Notes: generated from the letters alone by a model not told the origin. DNA of 64,000 nt from Paenibacillus plantarum (GCF_013141695.1 NZ_WHNY01000027.1:1-64000), one strand, 5' to 3'; counted from the stretch's first letter, positions 41,375-50,568 are shown. Program-made: numbers and translations.

Positions 41375-42157
41375 ATGCAGCTAACTGGCTTTCACTATGA
41401 TAAAAGCAGTACATGGAACGAGGAACAGCCCATTATGCGTCCGGACTGGACACTTGTTTTCGTGATCTATGGCCGCTGTGTGTACTGGGTCAATGAGAAG
41501 AAACAAGTGCTAGAGAAAGGGCAATGGCTCCTCGTCCCGAGAGAAACTCCCTTCTATGGCCGGAGTGTGCCAACGAAAATTCATGAGAAATTTGTGCTGC
41601 AATTTGACGCACAAGCAGCACAAGACATCTTTCCGCTGCTGCAACAATCGTCCTACACTTGCCGCCAGACCGGCAAATTCGACATCATCGCTGATCGGCT
41701 GCGTTTGATCCATCGTGGTTGGCAAGACAAACAGCCCTATTACATGGCGCTATGTGAAGCGCATCTGCAAGAGCTGTTTGTGTTTCTCCAAAGAGAGTGG
41801 GATCAGGCAGCCACAACCTCGGCAACCGCACTTCTCGTGGAGCAAATGAAAAGCTATATCCAGAATCATTACCGCGAGCATGTCACCAAGGACGAGTTAG
41901 GCACCTGTATCAGCCGCTCGCCGAATTATGCAGCTTCGCTTTTTCGCCAAGTCACGGGTCAAACGATCAGTGAATTCGTTCACGTCACGCGGATCAAAAC
42001 AGCCGTCTACATGCTGCGTCACTCCGCCCTGACCGTCACCGAAATTGCCGAGTTTATTGGCTATAACGATCCGTCTTATTTCTATCGTGTATTCCGAAGA
42101 ATGACAGGTTTAGTACCAACCGAACTAGTTTCAGATCGTGAAACGATTCGGAAATAA
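41375..42157 (+). CDS. AraC-family transcriptional regulator
   Basis: 260 residues. N-terminal cupin-like sensor with a KGQWLLVPRETPFYG strand pair, then a C-terminal AraC domain (LGTCISRSPNYAASLFRQVT and VTEIAEFIGYNDPSYFYRVF). AAGGAGG is 10 bases before the ATG at 41375. Such regulators usually control sugar or polysaccharide use, but no such genes adjoin it: pyk is divergent and a DUF3105 gene is convergent. Target unknown. Confidence 0.85.
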   Translation: MQLTGFHYDKSSTWNEEQPIMRPDWTLVFVIYGRCVYWVNEKKQVLEKGQWLLVPRETPFYGRSVPTKIHEKFVLQFDAQAAQDIFPLLQQSSYTCRQTGKFDIIADRLRLIHRGWQDKQPYYMALCEAHLQELFVFLQREWDQAATTSATALLVEQMKSYIQNHYREHVTKDELGTCISRSPNYAASLFRQVTGQTISEFVHVTRIKTAVYMLRHSALTVTEIAEFIGYNDPSYFYRVFRRMTGLVPTELVSDRETIRK

Positions 42158-42168
42158 TTCGCAAATAA

Positions 42169-42864
42169 TTACATCGTTCCGCCGCCCAGACGCACGTTAG
42201 CAGGAATTTGCTCGGGGCCTTTGTTGATATAGTCGTGAATGAACGTACCAACACTAGCTTCATCGAATTTGGCGAGTGACATTGTTTTCGTCCAAGCCGT
42301 AACCACGACCTCTTGATCGGCCGGCACATCGACATTGGGAACTGCTAGCACACCAGCACCAGCCGTCTTGAAGTGGGTCAAGTAGTCAAGGCGATCTTTC
42401 AGTTCCTTCGGTGCATCGGGATGGTAATGGATGATGATATCCCCATGCTCCAAGTTGTGGACAAGCATCTCGTAACCAGGTCTTTCCTTATAGAAACCGA
42501 ATTTCAAATCATGAGGACTATGCGTACCTGAAGTAGGGATTTTCATCTCGTACATCAAAGTGCCATCTTTATGATCGCGTCCGTAATCCTTATCTGTTGT
42601 GACCTGAATGTTGGCATGGAAATTAAGCTTATCTAGGCTATACTTGCCTGCGGAGCTTTGAATAAGTGAAGTACCGACGCTGCCGAGAGCGATAATGAGC
42701 AAGGCGTGTGAAAGAAGAAGCCAAGTTTTATGTTTCTTTTTTAAGGCTTGCTTTTCAGCCTTTTTCAACCGCGAGGTGTTGTCTTTGTTTATTCTTGCTG
42801 CGAGTACATAACCAATGATAGCTGCAATGAATAGAGCTAGTCCGATATAGAGCAATATGGTCAT
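42169..42864 (-). CDS. DUF3105 domain membrane protein
   Basis: About 231 residues. A membrane helix at 1-21, a Lys-rich loop, a second helix (about 43-62), then an outside DUF3105 domain marked by KIPTSGTHSPHDL and LVHNLEHGDIIIHYHP. The His-rich motifs suggest metal binding, but the family has no known function. GGGA precedes the ATG at 42864 by 8 bases; in-frame ATGs at 42867 and 42885 are alternatives. A palindrome (ACTACAA-A-TTGTAGT) lies 72 bases upstream. Confidence 0.8.
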   Translation of the reverse strand: MTILLYIGLALFIAAIIGYVLAARINKDNTSRLKKAEKQALKKKHKTWLLLSHALLIIALGSVGTSLIQSSAGKYSLDKLNFHANIQVTTDKDYGRDHKDGTLMYEMKIPTSGTHSPHDLKFGFYKERPGYEMLVHNLEHGDIIIHYHPDAPKELKDRLDYLTHFKTAGAGVLAVPNVDVPADQEVVVTAWTKTMSLAKFDEASVGTFIHDYINKGPEQIPANVRLGGGTM

Positions 42865-42935
42865 CATTTCAATCCCTTTCTGCATGTGGAATCATCCACC
42901 CTGAATAAGTTTCTTTGTTAAAAAATAATGAGGAC

Positions 42936-42950
42936 ACTACAAATTGTAGT
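42936..42950. promoter_or_regulatory. 15-bp palindrome upstream of DUF3105 gene
   Basis: ACTACAA and TTGTAGT around one A. It resembles BlaI/CopY-type boxes (ACTACANNTGTAGT) apart from the spacer length. It lies 72 bases before the DUF3105 start and could be an operator. Confidence 0.35.
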
Positions 42951-43095
42951 TTTTCTATGGGGTGGAAGTCAACTTCTAATGTTATCCTGATTTTGGCATG
43001 TTACTAGTGCAGACTGAGCATGGGGAAGCTTCTCTGTTTCTTTGGGAAAAAAAGGATTGCCAAAGAGCAGATAATCCGCTACAGTTAAGCCAAAT

Positions 43096-43190
43096 GAATA
43101 GCAACACGGGTGCTTGATGAAGTCAGGCTGAGATAGTGGCCCAATGCCACTGACCGTTAATCTGATCTGGATAATGCCAGCGTAGAGACC
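43096..43190 (+). ncRNA. TPP (THI-box) riboswitch
   Basis: ACACGGGTGC, GGCTGAGAT, a variable hairpin (AGTGGC...GCCACT), GACC, then CTGATCTGGATAATGCCAGC match the conserved thiamine pyrophosphate aptamer in order. It is followed by an intrinsic terminator and then the ykoEDC uptake operon, so TPP binding should cause premature termination. Confidence 0.95.
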
Positions 43191-43218
43191 TGATGTGCTT
43201 TTTTATGCACAAATGTTC

Positions 43219-43250
43219 AAGCCTGCCGGTATTCCGGCGGGCTTTTTTTG
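43219..43250 (+). terminator. Terminator of TPP riboswitch
   Basis: GCCTGCCGG (43221-43229) pairs with CCGGCGGGC (43234-43242), with one G-T wobble, followed by seven T residues. It is the expression platform. Confidence 0.9.
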
Positions 43251-43344
43251 TCCTTAAGGGGCAAAAGAGACCATGTATCCAAGGTTGGCGTGTTCGCCTA
43301 TCTCATTGACAAATACGAATTGGGAAAAAGGAGTCGAGAAGAAG

Positions 43345-43941
43345 ATGGAGCAAAAGGAAGCAAGTAAAAAAGGGTTGAAGCTGACAGATATTTTGATCAC
43401 GATTGTCATTTCAGCCGTGTTTGGCGTGATTTATCGGATATGGGGACCGATCTATGATCTTATGAAGCCGCTAGGGTTACATGCGGAACAGTTGAGCTAT
43501 GGCATGTGGTTCATGGCTGCGACGTTCGCGTTCCTCGTGATTCGTAAACCAGGTGTTGCCCTGTTGGCTGAAGCTGCAGCCGCAACGATTGAGGCCTTGT
43601 ATGGCGGTCATTGGGGCGTGTCGACACTCGTCTTTGGATTGCTGCAAGGGCTTGGTGCTGAGCTGGTGTTCGCGGCTTTCCGTTATCGTCGCACCAATGT
43701 GGGAGTGACGATTCTTGCCGCTTTCGCTTCCGCGATCATGTCCATTTTTGTGGATACGTACTATGGCTATATCGATCAGCTGGCATTTTGGAATTATATA
43801 TTATTCATTGGTCTACGGTTACTGGGCAGTGCTTTGATCGCAGGTGTATTCGCCTACTATTTGACAGGTGCTTTATCCCGCACAGGTGTATTGAATCTGA
43901 TTCGTCCAGTTTCCAAAAAAGATTACGACGTACTGGGGTAA
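43345..43941 (+). CDS. ykoE: ECF transporter substrate-binding subunit YkoE (thiamine precursor/HMP)
   Basis: 198-residue membrane protein with about six helices (TDILITIVISAVFGVIYRIW, and SYGMWFMAATFAFLVIRKPG). It is the S component that binds the substrate of an energy-coupling factor importer, thought to be hydroxymethylpyrimidine or thiamine. AAAGGAG lies 11 bases before the ATG at 43345. The TPP riboswitch upstream supports a thiamine-related substrate. The operon continues with ykoD and ykoC; the accessory ykoF of B. subtilis is absent. Confidence 0.9.
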   Translation: MEQKEASKKGLKLTDILITIVISAVFGVIYRIWGPIYDLMKPLGLHAEQLSYGMWFMAATFAFLVIRKPGVALLAEAAAATIEALYGGHWGVSTLVFGLLQGLGAELVFAAFRYRRTNVGVTILAAFASAIMSIFVDTYYGYIDQLAFWNYILFIGLRLLGSALIAGVFAYYLTGALSRTGVLNLIRPVSKKDYDVLG

Positions 43942-43945
43942 CGAG

Positions 43946-45445
43946 ATGAGCGAAGGAATGAGCGTTACGAATCTACGGTTAAAATATCCCGGCGATGACG
44001 CCCCCCTGATCTTTCAGGGGGTTTCCTTTTCCATCGAGCGGGGTGAGAAGGTACTGCTGTTGGGACCTAGCGGTTGTGGCAAATCGACCCTGCTTCAGGT
44101 GTTGAGCGGAATTGTCCCGGACATGATTGAGCTACCGCTCAAAGCGGATGAAATTCGCAGGCCTAGCCGGTGGGGGTATGTGTTTCAAGATCCGGATACA
44201 CAGTTCTGTATGCCTTATATTGACGAAGAAATCGCATTCGTGTTGGAAAATCAGGAGGTGCCGCGGGAAGATATGCCTGCGCGCATCCGGTATTACTTGG
44301 ATTTGGTCGGGTTGTATGTGCCTGATGCGCATACGTTGATTAGTACGCTGTCCCAAGGGATGAAGCAGCGGTTAGCGATTGCAAGTGTGCTGGCGCTTGA
44401 GCCAGAGGTGCTCTTTCTCGATGAGCCGACGGCTCTGTTGGATGATGAGGGTACGAAGCAGGTATGGGACACGATTCGAGCCATTAGCGGGGACAAAACG
44501 CTCCTCATTGTCGAGCACAAAATTAGCGGGATGCTGGATTTGCTCGATCGTTTGATCATCCTGACACCAGAAGGCAAGGTACTGGCCGATGGACCGCCGC
44601 TTGCCATGTTTGAGGCTTACAAAGAGCAAATGAGGGAATACGGCATTTGGTATCCCGAGGTATGGGAGGATTACGCCAAGGCGAATCCGCAGGCGACAGT
44701 GAAGGGAGACGATGAAGGGAATAGCCAGCCCACAAGTGGGGCAACGCTGACACCCGTTATGGTCTTCCAGGATTTCGTCGGTGTTCGCGGGGGGCAGATC
44801 AGGACCTCTGTGGATAACTTTAGCGTTTATCCAGGGGAATGGATCACCGTTGTCGGTGCCAACGGTGCTGGCAAAAGCTCGCTCCTCCTCGCGATCATGC
44901 GGCTCATCCCAACCCGCGGAAGCTGTCTGATCGCGGGCGTGAAGGGCAACAAAGTCGAGCACCTTGCGGAGCAAGTCGGCTTTGTGTTCCAGAACCCTGA
45001 GTTCCAGTTCGTCACGAACTCCGTGGAGGAAGAGCTGACCTACGGCTTGCCAGAGGGTCAGCCGAGGAACGGGCAGTGGGCAGCGGCTGAGCTGCTGCTC
45101 CGGGAATACGACCTGCTCGCGCTGCGCGAGCGGCACCCGTTCCAGCTCTCGCTGGGCCAGAAGCGCAGGCTTAGCGTGGCGTCCGCGATGGTTCGCGGGC
45201 CACGCATCCTGCTGCTGGATGAGCCCACCTTCGGGCTCGATGCGCGCGGCACGCTGCGCATGCTCGAGCAGCTGGAGCGGCTGCGTGCCAGCGGGACTGT
45301 GATCGTGATGGTGACACACGATCACGAGATCGTCCAGCGCTGGGCAACGCGCGTCTGGCAGGTCGAGGCCGGGCGCGTAACGGAAGTCGCGCACGTACCC
45401 ACTGTTCATGCTGTCCCAGGAGGTGAGCCGCTGCTATGCAAATAA
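43946..45445 (+). CDS. ykoD: ECF transporter fused double ATPase YkoD
   Basis: 499 residues holding two ABC ATPase domains in one chain. First domain: Walker A GPSGCGKST, signature LSQGMKQRL, Walker B VLFLDEP. Second: GANGAGKSS, LSLGQKRRL, ILLLDEP. It energises YkoE/YkoC uptake. It follows ykoE after 4 bases and overlaps ykoC by 10 bases. GC content rises strongly in the second ATPase domain. Confidence 0.92.
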   Translation: MSEGMSVTNLRLKYPGDDAPLIFQGVSFSIERGEKVLLLGPSGCGKSTLLQVLSGIVPDMIELPLKADEIRRPSRWGYVFQDPDTQFCMPYIDEEIAFVLENQEVPREDMPARIRYYLDLVGLYVPDAHTLISTLSQGMKQRLAIASVLALEPEVLFLDEPTALLDDEGTKQVWDTIRAISGDKTLLIVEHKISGMLDLLDRLIILTPEGKVLADGPPLAMFEAYKEQMREYGIWYPEVWEDYAKANPQATVKGDDEGNSQPTSGATLTPVMVFQDFVGVRGGQIRTSVDNFSVYPGEWITVVGANGAGKSSLLLAIMRLIPTRGSCLIAGVKGNKVEHLAEQVGFVFQNPEFQFVTNSVEEELTYGLPEGQPRNGQWAAAELLLREYDLLALRERHPFQLSLGQKRRLSVASAMVRGPRILLLDEPTFGLDARGTLRMLEQLERLRASGTVIVMVTHDHEIVQRWATRVWQVEAGRVTEVAHVPTVHAVPGGEPLLCK

Positions 45446-46233
45446 CGTTCAGCTTTCGTGAAACGTGGCTGCATCGGGTAAACCCAGGTGTGAAGCTTAT
45501 CTTGTCGATTCTGCTATTTATTGTGGTTGTCTTCACCCATAATCTCAACATGATGCTATTCCTGACGATAGGCGCCTTGCTTCCACTGGCGCTATTATCC
45601 GGACATCCTACGAAGAGACTGCTGCTCTATGCGTCGCCATTTCTGCTGATTTTCGTGTCCTCCACAGCGGGCATGATGATGTTCGGTATCGGGGAGACGG
45701 AATGGTTTCATCTTGGGATCATTCGAATTACCGAGGAAAGCTTCTACCGCGGGATCCATCTTGGTTTGCGCGGCATCCAGGTTGCCTCCGTCGGCTTGCT
45801 GTTCAGCTTGACCACGCGGCCTGTCGCGTTGTTCTATGCGATGATGCAGCACTGGAAGGTCGCGCCGAAGTATGCGTACAGCTTCCTGGCAGCGCTGCGC
45901 ATGCTGCCGGTCATCCTAGAGGAGCTGCAGACGCTTCGCTATGCGCTCAAGGTTAGGGGCAAGCGTCAACAGCAGAATCCGCTGACATCGTGGTATACCA
46001 CGATGCGGATGATCGCCATTCCGCTGCTGGCTCAAAGCATTCGCCGTGCCCACCGGACGGCGGTGGCGATGGAAGCGAAGCGTTTTTCGATGAGTCGTAA
46101 ACGCACGTATTATTATGTATCTTCCTACTCGATGTTAGATATATATTACATTCTCTACTGGGTCATGCTCATTGCAGCATCCTATTGGCTCGCGGTTACG
46201 TGGCCGCTGCTTAACAGTGTAGATGTGCGTTGA
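45436..46233 (+). CDS. ykoC: ECF transporter transmembrane subunit YkoC
   Basis: 265-residue T component with five or six helices and the cytosolic coupling region (ALKVRGKRQQ and VAMEAKRFSMS) that carries the Ala-Arg-Gly-type motifs contacting the ATPases. Its ATG lies within the last codons of ykoD. It is the last gene of the riboswitch-controlled operon. Confidence 0.9.
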   Translation: MQITFSFRETWLHRVNPGVKLILSILLFIVVVFTHNLNMMLFLTIGALLPLALLSGHPTKRLLLYASPFLLIFVSSTAGMMMFGIGETEWFHLGIIRITEESFYRGIHLGLRGIQVASVGLLFSLTTRPVALFYAMMQHWKVAPKYAYSFLAALRMLPVILEELQTLRYALKVRGKRQQQNPLTSWYTTMRMIAIPLLAQSIRRAHRTAVAMEAKRFSMSRKRTYYYVSSYSMLDIYYILYWVMLIAASYWLAVTWPLLNSVDVR

Positions 46234-46237
46234 AAGA

Positions 46238-46280
46238 AGAGCAACCCTACTCGCGGTAACGAGGCGGGTTGCTTTTTTTA
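46238..46280. terminator. Rho-independent terminator after ykoC
   Basis: AGCAACCC (46240-46247) and GGGTTGCT (46266-46273), with an inner CTCG/CGAG pairing, then a T tract. It reaches the stop codon of the convergent small gene. Confidence 0.85.
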
Positions 46281-46673
46281 TTCGCCCCATTTGAGCATGA
46301 GCGTGACTCGGCAGCATTGATTTGCGGTTATGCGGGGACCAACCACGAATTGTATGGCACTGGGGGAGTAGCTAGTTTCGATGGTGGAATCACTACCGAA
46401 GGTTTTAACAATACGATCGACTTCTTTTTGGTTGCCGTTCTGAGCATTCGTCATTAATTGACGAGCGATCTCTGGGTCTGTGAGCTTTTTGACGACGATA
46501 GAAGCATCTTTTAACAGGTGCTCCGAGGCAACGACGGAGGTAGAAAGCATTTTGGTATTAACTGGGGGAAAGTTGCGGTCCCACGCCCAGTAAGGTGCAT
46601 AGTGGTAGGGGTGAGCAGGATATAAATGATACTGAGCTGGGGGATAGGTATAAAAGGTTGGGTCGTTGTACAT
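46278..46673 (-). CDS. Small Tyr/Pro-rich protein of unknown function
   Basis: 131 residues. The first 35 are rich in Tyr, Pro, His and Trp (PTFYTYPPAQYHLYPAHPYH), as in several spore-coat proteins. The rest is a conserved-looking helical core (KMLSTSVVASEHLLKDASIV) ending in a beta segment (CCRVTLMLKW). No signal peptide. I recognise similar small proteins in Bacilli but cannot name the family safely. AAAGGGG precedes the ATG. A spore-coat link is only a guess from composition. Confidence 0.6.
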   Translation of the reverse strand: MYNDPTFYTYPPAQYHLYPAHPYHYAPYWAWDRNFPPVNTKMLSTSVVASEHLLKDASIVVKKLTDPEIARQLMTNAQNGNQKEVDRIVKTFGSDSTIETSYSPSAIQFVVGPRITANQCCRVTLMLKWGE

Positions 46674-46748
46674 CGAGACCGACCCCTTTCTGTAAAATGA
46701 TGAGCACTAGCAATATATGTAAGAGATGGGCTAGTGTGCGTCCCCATA

Positions 46749-46775
46749 CAAAAAAGCTCCCCGGAAGGGGAGCTG
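46749..46775 (-). terminator. Rho-independent terminator of SLH protein gene
   Basis: AGCTCCCC (46755-46762) and GGGGAGCT (46767-46774) pair; on the minus strand six T residues follow. Confidence 0.88.
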
Positions 46776-46790
46776 CTGCATTCGTTCAAC

Positions 46791-48158
46791 TTATCTTGTT
46801 AGTGTAACGTAGCTTGTCACTTTGACGCCCGATGCTGAAACGGCAGTAAGTTCAAAACTGGTTACATTACCCGTTACCTTTACAGTACCATCAGGATCGA
46901 CCGAGACCGAGCCAACCGTGGAGCCGGCTTCCCCGCGCACATCATTCGTAATAAATAAAGTGCCTAGAGCAAAGTTATAATTGCGGATGTCGAGGTCTTC
47001 ATATTTGTTTCCATAGTTATCTGTAGCCGTAAGATCCATGGCTGTGTATGCGTCGAAATTAGCTTTGTACACATTGTCACCAACACTCATTGTCATAGGT
47101 TCAGTAATGGAAGTTTCACCCGCTGTCAATGTCTTCACACTCACAGAAGTGCTTTCGACAGTTACGCTAACATGCAGTTGTTTGGCTTCCCCATTCCCAA
47201 CTTGCACAATAAGACTTACGTCCGTAGTACCGGGTTTGTTACCCAGCACGTAGGCACGATGATCAGAGGTAAGGCCTACTTTAGCAATGCTAGGATCTAA
47301 GGAGACAACAGACTGTACAATGCCAGGAGTCGCAATTTCTTCACCAGCAGAGTTTGTTAATTTGATTTTGATCTCTTTGGCAAATTTACTTAGCGTAGGA
47401 TCTTCGGCAATCGTTTTGGTGATAGTACCTGTAGCGGAGCTAGTCAATCCACTATCAATAACGCTGCCCAAACGGTAATCACCTACAACCGAAACATTGC
47501 TTGGGTTAGACGGTGTTACAACAGGCGGTTTCTGAGCGTTGAAAGCATCTTGAGCCCCGTACGAGCTAACTACGAGATCCTCACGTGTCGCGGCTTGATC
47601 GCCAGCTTTGCTAGTTGGATGAATACCAAGTGCAGTTGCCTGCTTAACCGCATCGGTGTACCAAGGCGAGCTTGCCATCGAAACCGTTTTTCCTAATCCT
47701 TTAAGAAGAACGGTATCTAATTGAGCCGCTGTAACCGATTCACCAGGCTGGAAAGTTGTATCTGTCACGCCGTCGATCAGACCAGCTTTTTTGGCCGCTT
47801 CAATATAAGGGATCGCCCAACCGTTAGCCGCGTCGTCTGCATGAACATCCGTGAAGCTGGACACGTTAAGCGTAAGATCAACCGGGATATTGTAGATTTT
47901 CGTAGCTACTTTAGCGAATTGCGCACGCGTCATATTTTGTGAGATTCCGAAAGTTGTACCCGAAACGCCTTCAAAAATGCCATCAGCGATCATACGATCG
48001 ATTTTCGTTTTCAAAGCTGCGTTACTTCCAGCCAAATCTGTAAAATCAGCGCTTGTTTTAACCGCAGCGGAGGCAGGTTGAACAAGTGTCAAAGAAGCGA
48101 ATAATGAAAATGCCATGGCAGTCGTGGAGATGAGTGTAAGTTTTTTGTTTGATTTCAT
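46791..48158 (-). CDS. S-layer homology (SLH) domain surface protein
   Basis: 455 residues. Signal peptide (cleavage near PASAA, about 32), two clear SLH modules (FTDLAG...FGISQNMTRAQFAKVA, and FTDVHA...FQPGESVTAAQLDTVL), a weaker third (SPWYTDAVKQATALG), a Pro/Asn linker, then about 250 residues of beta-rich Ig-like sequence. The SLH part would bind pyruvylated wall polymer and hold the protein on the cell surface. A well-expressed minor S-layer-type protein is likely. It is divergent from the GntR gene. Confidence 0.88.
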   Translation of the reverse strand: MKSNKKLTLISTTAMAFSLFASLTLVQPASAAVKTSADFTDLAGSNAALKTKIDRMIADGIFEGVSGTTFGISQNMTRAQFAKVATKIYNIPVDLTLNVSSFTDVHADDAANGWAIPYIEAAKKAGLIDGVTDTTFQPGESVTAAQLDTVLLKGLGKTVSMASSPWYTDAVKQATALGIHPTSKAGDQAATREDLVVSSYGAQDAFNAQKPPVVTPSNPSNVSVVGDYRLGSVIDSGLTSSATGTITKTIAEDPTLSKFAKEIKIKLTNSAGEEIATPGIVQSVVSLDPSIAKVGLTSDHRAYVLGNKPGTTDVSLIVQVGNGEAKQLHVSVTVESTSVSVKTLTAGETSITEPMTMSVGDNVYKANFDAYTAMDLTATDNYGNKYEDLDIRNYNFALGTLFITNDVRGEAGSTVGSVSVDPDGTVKVTGNVTSFELTAVSASGVKVTSYVTLTR

Positions 48159-48387
48159 ATAGGAATGGCCCCCTTGGCATAATTAGAATTTTGTGTTCTA
48201 GCAATCTAGTGGACTAGTATTTCACGTGCTTGTCTTGTTGCTATAACTATAGCTTGCCTGATCATCTACGTCATTGTCAAATTTCTGGCAGTCTCGATAG
48301 AAGAGTGCTAAATTTATGTTGAATTTAAATAAAGAATAGAAAAACAATTCGCGTCTGTGTTATACTCGCCATACAGGAGATGATCAG

Positions 48388-49104
48388 ATGAATGCGAAGG
48401 TTTCTTTCCAAACACTCCGCCGTCCCAAACTTGTGGATGATGTTGTGACCCAGCTGCAGAAGAAAATTTCAGATGGCGAGCTGAAAATGGGCGATAAGAT
48501 TCCGACGGAGCCGGAATTAATGGAACAGTTCGGCGTCGGCCGCTCCACCATTCGTGAAGCTGTGAGGGTTCTTGTGCATGCGGGATTGCTGGAGAAGAAG
48601 CAAGGCTTCGGCACCTTTCTAACGGGGCATTCCGATGCAGCGATGCAAGAACCGCTAGTTCACCGACTGCGTCGAGCGGAAATTTTGGAAGTCTACGAAG
48701 TCAGAAAAATGCTCGAGCTCGAAATATCCAGACTAGCTGCAGAACGTCGCGACGAAGCCGATTTGGCTCAGATGAGTGAAGCGTTGGATCAACGGTTGCA
48801 GGCGCTGGATCGAGGGGATACGAATGCTTATTTAGCTGCTGACATGGTTTTTCATCAGGCAGTCGCGGTTGCGAGCAAAAATAGCATTGTTGTCGATTTG
48901 TATCGCTCATTTTCAGCAGTCATGTTGGAAGCTCTGACGAATTTAGTAAAGGATGAGCAGGTTCACGATCACCATCATCTTTATCATGTGAATGTGTATC
49001 AAGCGATCCGAGATAAGGATGTTGCCGCTGCGGAGCATTGGACACTTCAGAATCTGGAGAGCACCGTTCAGCAGGTCAAAAAGTTTCTTCAGCAGGACAA
49101 TTAG
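48388..49104 (+). CDS. GntR/FadR-family regulator
   Basis: 238 residues. N-terminal winged helix (GDKIPTEPELMEQFGVGRST through GFGTFLTG) and C-terminal FCD ligand domain with the metal-binding pattern (MVFHQAV, YHVNVYQAI, AAAEHWTLQNLE). AGGAGAT precedes the ATG. It is just upstream of, and in the same direction as, an Fsr-like exporter gene 99 bases on, so it may control that exporter and itself. The ligand of FadR-type FCD domains is usually an organic acid or acyl-CoA. Confidence 0.88.
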   Translation: MNAKVSFQTLRRPKLVDDVVTQLQKKISDGELKMGDKIPTEPELMEQFGVGRSTIREAVRVLVHAGLLEKKQGFGTFLTGHSDAAMQEPLVHRLRRAEILEVYEVRKMLELEISRLAAERRDEADLAQMSEALDQRLQALDRGDTNAYLAADMVFHQAVAVASKNSIVVDLYRSFSAVMLEALTNLVKDEQVHDHHHLYHVNVYQAIRDKDVAAAEHWTLQNLESTVQQVKKFLQQDN

Positions 49105-49209
49105 ATTAAACGTAAAGAGTAAGATTATGAAGAAGAGGGGAGCGGGAGTCATCCTTGCCTTTCCCATGATTTTAAACGTCAGATGATATGATGATAAGGA
49201 GTAATGTTC

Positions 49210-50436
49210 ATGCAAACAGCAACAGGTACAGTTTCTGCTACAAATTCAGCACAGACACAGGCACGTACGGTATATGCCATTTTATTTTCGATCAGCTTAG
49301 TGCATTTATTAAATGATGCGATTCAATCGGTTATTCCCGCGATTTTCCCGATTTTGCATGACTCCTTGCAGTTAAGCTTTACGCAAATCGGTTGGATCGC
49401 CTTCACACTCAACGTGACAGCTTCCTTGTTCCAGCCCTTAATCGGGTTGTATACCGACGCGAGGCCGAAGCCCTATTTACTGCCAATTGGCGTGATTTTC
49501 TCGCTATTTGGTATTGTCGTACTGGCCTATGCGGGAACATTCTCGCATGTGATCATGGCCGTAATTCTGGTTGGCCTAGGCTCATCCGTGCTGCATCCAG
49601 AGTCTTCGCGGGTCGCCTTCTTAGCTGCGGGTCCTCGTAGAGGGCTGGCGCAGTCGATTTTCCAAACAGGCGGGAACATTGGTCAGGCTTTGGCACCTAT
49701 TTTTACAGCACTTATTTTTGTACCGTTAGGTCAGTTCGGGATTATTTGGTTTACTTTTGCAGCGGCAGCGGGGATCGTAGTTCAGATATTTGTGGCAAAA
49801 TGGTACCAAGGCGCGTTAGTCGCACGTTCCGCTGTTCGTAAAACGGCTTCGGTGAAGAAGCCTTTGCCAAAGAAAACAGTCGCCTACGCGCTAGGTATTC
49901 TGATCATGCTGCTCTTTTCCAAATTCGTTTATGTGGCGAGTATGACAGGGTTCTACGCGTTTTATTTGATGGACCATTTTGGAGTCACGACAGGGAAAGC
50001 GCAGCTCATTATTTTCACCCTATTGGCAGCTGGGGCTGTGGGGACATTTATGGGTGGCCCTTTGGCGGACCGATTCGGTAGACGAAATATGATCTGGTTC
50101 TCCATCTTGGGAACAGCGCCGTTCTCTTTGCTGCTTCCATTTGTAAACTTGTTCTGGTCAGCGGTTCTATGTGCATGCATCGGATTCATTCTGTTGTCCG
50201 GTTTCTCCGTAATCGTGGTCTATGCGCAGGAGTTGCTGCCTGGCAAGGTTGGTACGGTATCAGGATTATTCTTCGGACTAGCGTTTGGTCTAGGCGGCAT
50301 TGGTTCGGCGGTGTTGGGGACGTTGGCGGATGCGACAAGTATCGGTTTCGTGATTCGGCTTTGCGCGTACTTGCCGTTGCTCGGACTATTTGCAGCCTTC
50401 CTACCTACGGATAAAAAACTAAATATGACGAGCTAG
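49210..50436 (+). CDS. MFS exporter, fosmidomycin-resistance (Fsr) family
   Basis: 408 residues, twelve membrane helices. HPESSRVAFLA, GLAQSIFQTGGNIGQALAP and VYAQELLPGKVGTVSGLFFG are near-identical in pattern to E. coli Fsr along the whole length. In E. coli overproduction gives fosmidomycin resistance; the natural substrate is not known. AAGGAG is 8 bases before the ATG at 49210 and 2 before an in-frame ATG at 49204. Likely under the upstream GntR regulator. Confidence 0.9.
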   Translation: MQTATGTVSATNSAQTQARTVYAILFSISLVHLLNDAIQSVIPAIFPILHDSLQLSFTQIGWIAFTLNVTASLFQPLIGLYTDARPKPYLLPIGVIFSLFGIVVLAYAGTFSHVIMAVILVGLGSSVLHPESSRVAFLAAGPRRGLAQSIFQTGGNIGQALAPIFTALIFVPLGQFGIIWFTFAAAAGIVVQIFVAKWYQGALVARSAVRKTASVKKPLPKKTVAYALGILIMLLFSKFVYVASMTGFYAFYLMDHFGVTTGKAQLIIFTLLAAGAVGTFMGGPLADRFGRRNMIWFSILGTAPFSLLLPFVNLFWSAVLCACIGFILLSGFSVIVVYAQELLPGKVGTVSGLFFGLAFGLGGIGSAVLGTLADATSIGFVIRLCAYLPLLGLFAAFLPTDKKLNMTS

Positions 50437-50458
50437 TCGCGAAGAAGCAGTGCCCCAT

Positions 50459-50482
50459 TGAGAATGATAATTATCCTCATTT
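50459..50482. promoter_or_regulatory. Fur-box-like palindrome before CDGSH-like gene
   Basis: GATAATTATC (50466-50475) is a perfect palindrome inside TTGAGAATGATAATTATCC, a good match to Fur half-sites (TGATAAT). It lies 21 bases upstream of a promoter -35 box. Confidence 0.55.
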
Positions 50483-50502
50483 ACTAACTTTTAATTAACT
50501 AC

Positions 50503-50531
50503 TTTACAAATGTAAGTGAGTTGGATATAAT
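50503..50531 (+). promoter_or_regulatory. Sigma-A promoter of CDGSH-like microprotein gene
   Basis: TTTACA (50503-50508), 17-base spacer, TATAAT (50526-50531). Near-ideal, with the first start codon 38 bases further on. Confidence 0.85.
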
Positions 50532-50568
50532 AAACCCAACAAGATTACATTTGGAGGAGGCAGCGATT

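Noticed and set aside
44372..45409. 345-residue minus-strand reading frame inside ykoD
   Set aside because: Antisense to both ABC ATPase domains; product has no recognisable domain.
48159..48387. Canonical promoter for the SLH gene (TTGACA on the minus strand near 48280)
   Set aside because: The nearest good -10 (TATAGT) is 23 bases away, too far for a sigma-A promoter; the true start is not clear.
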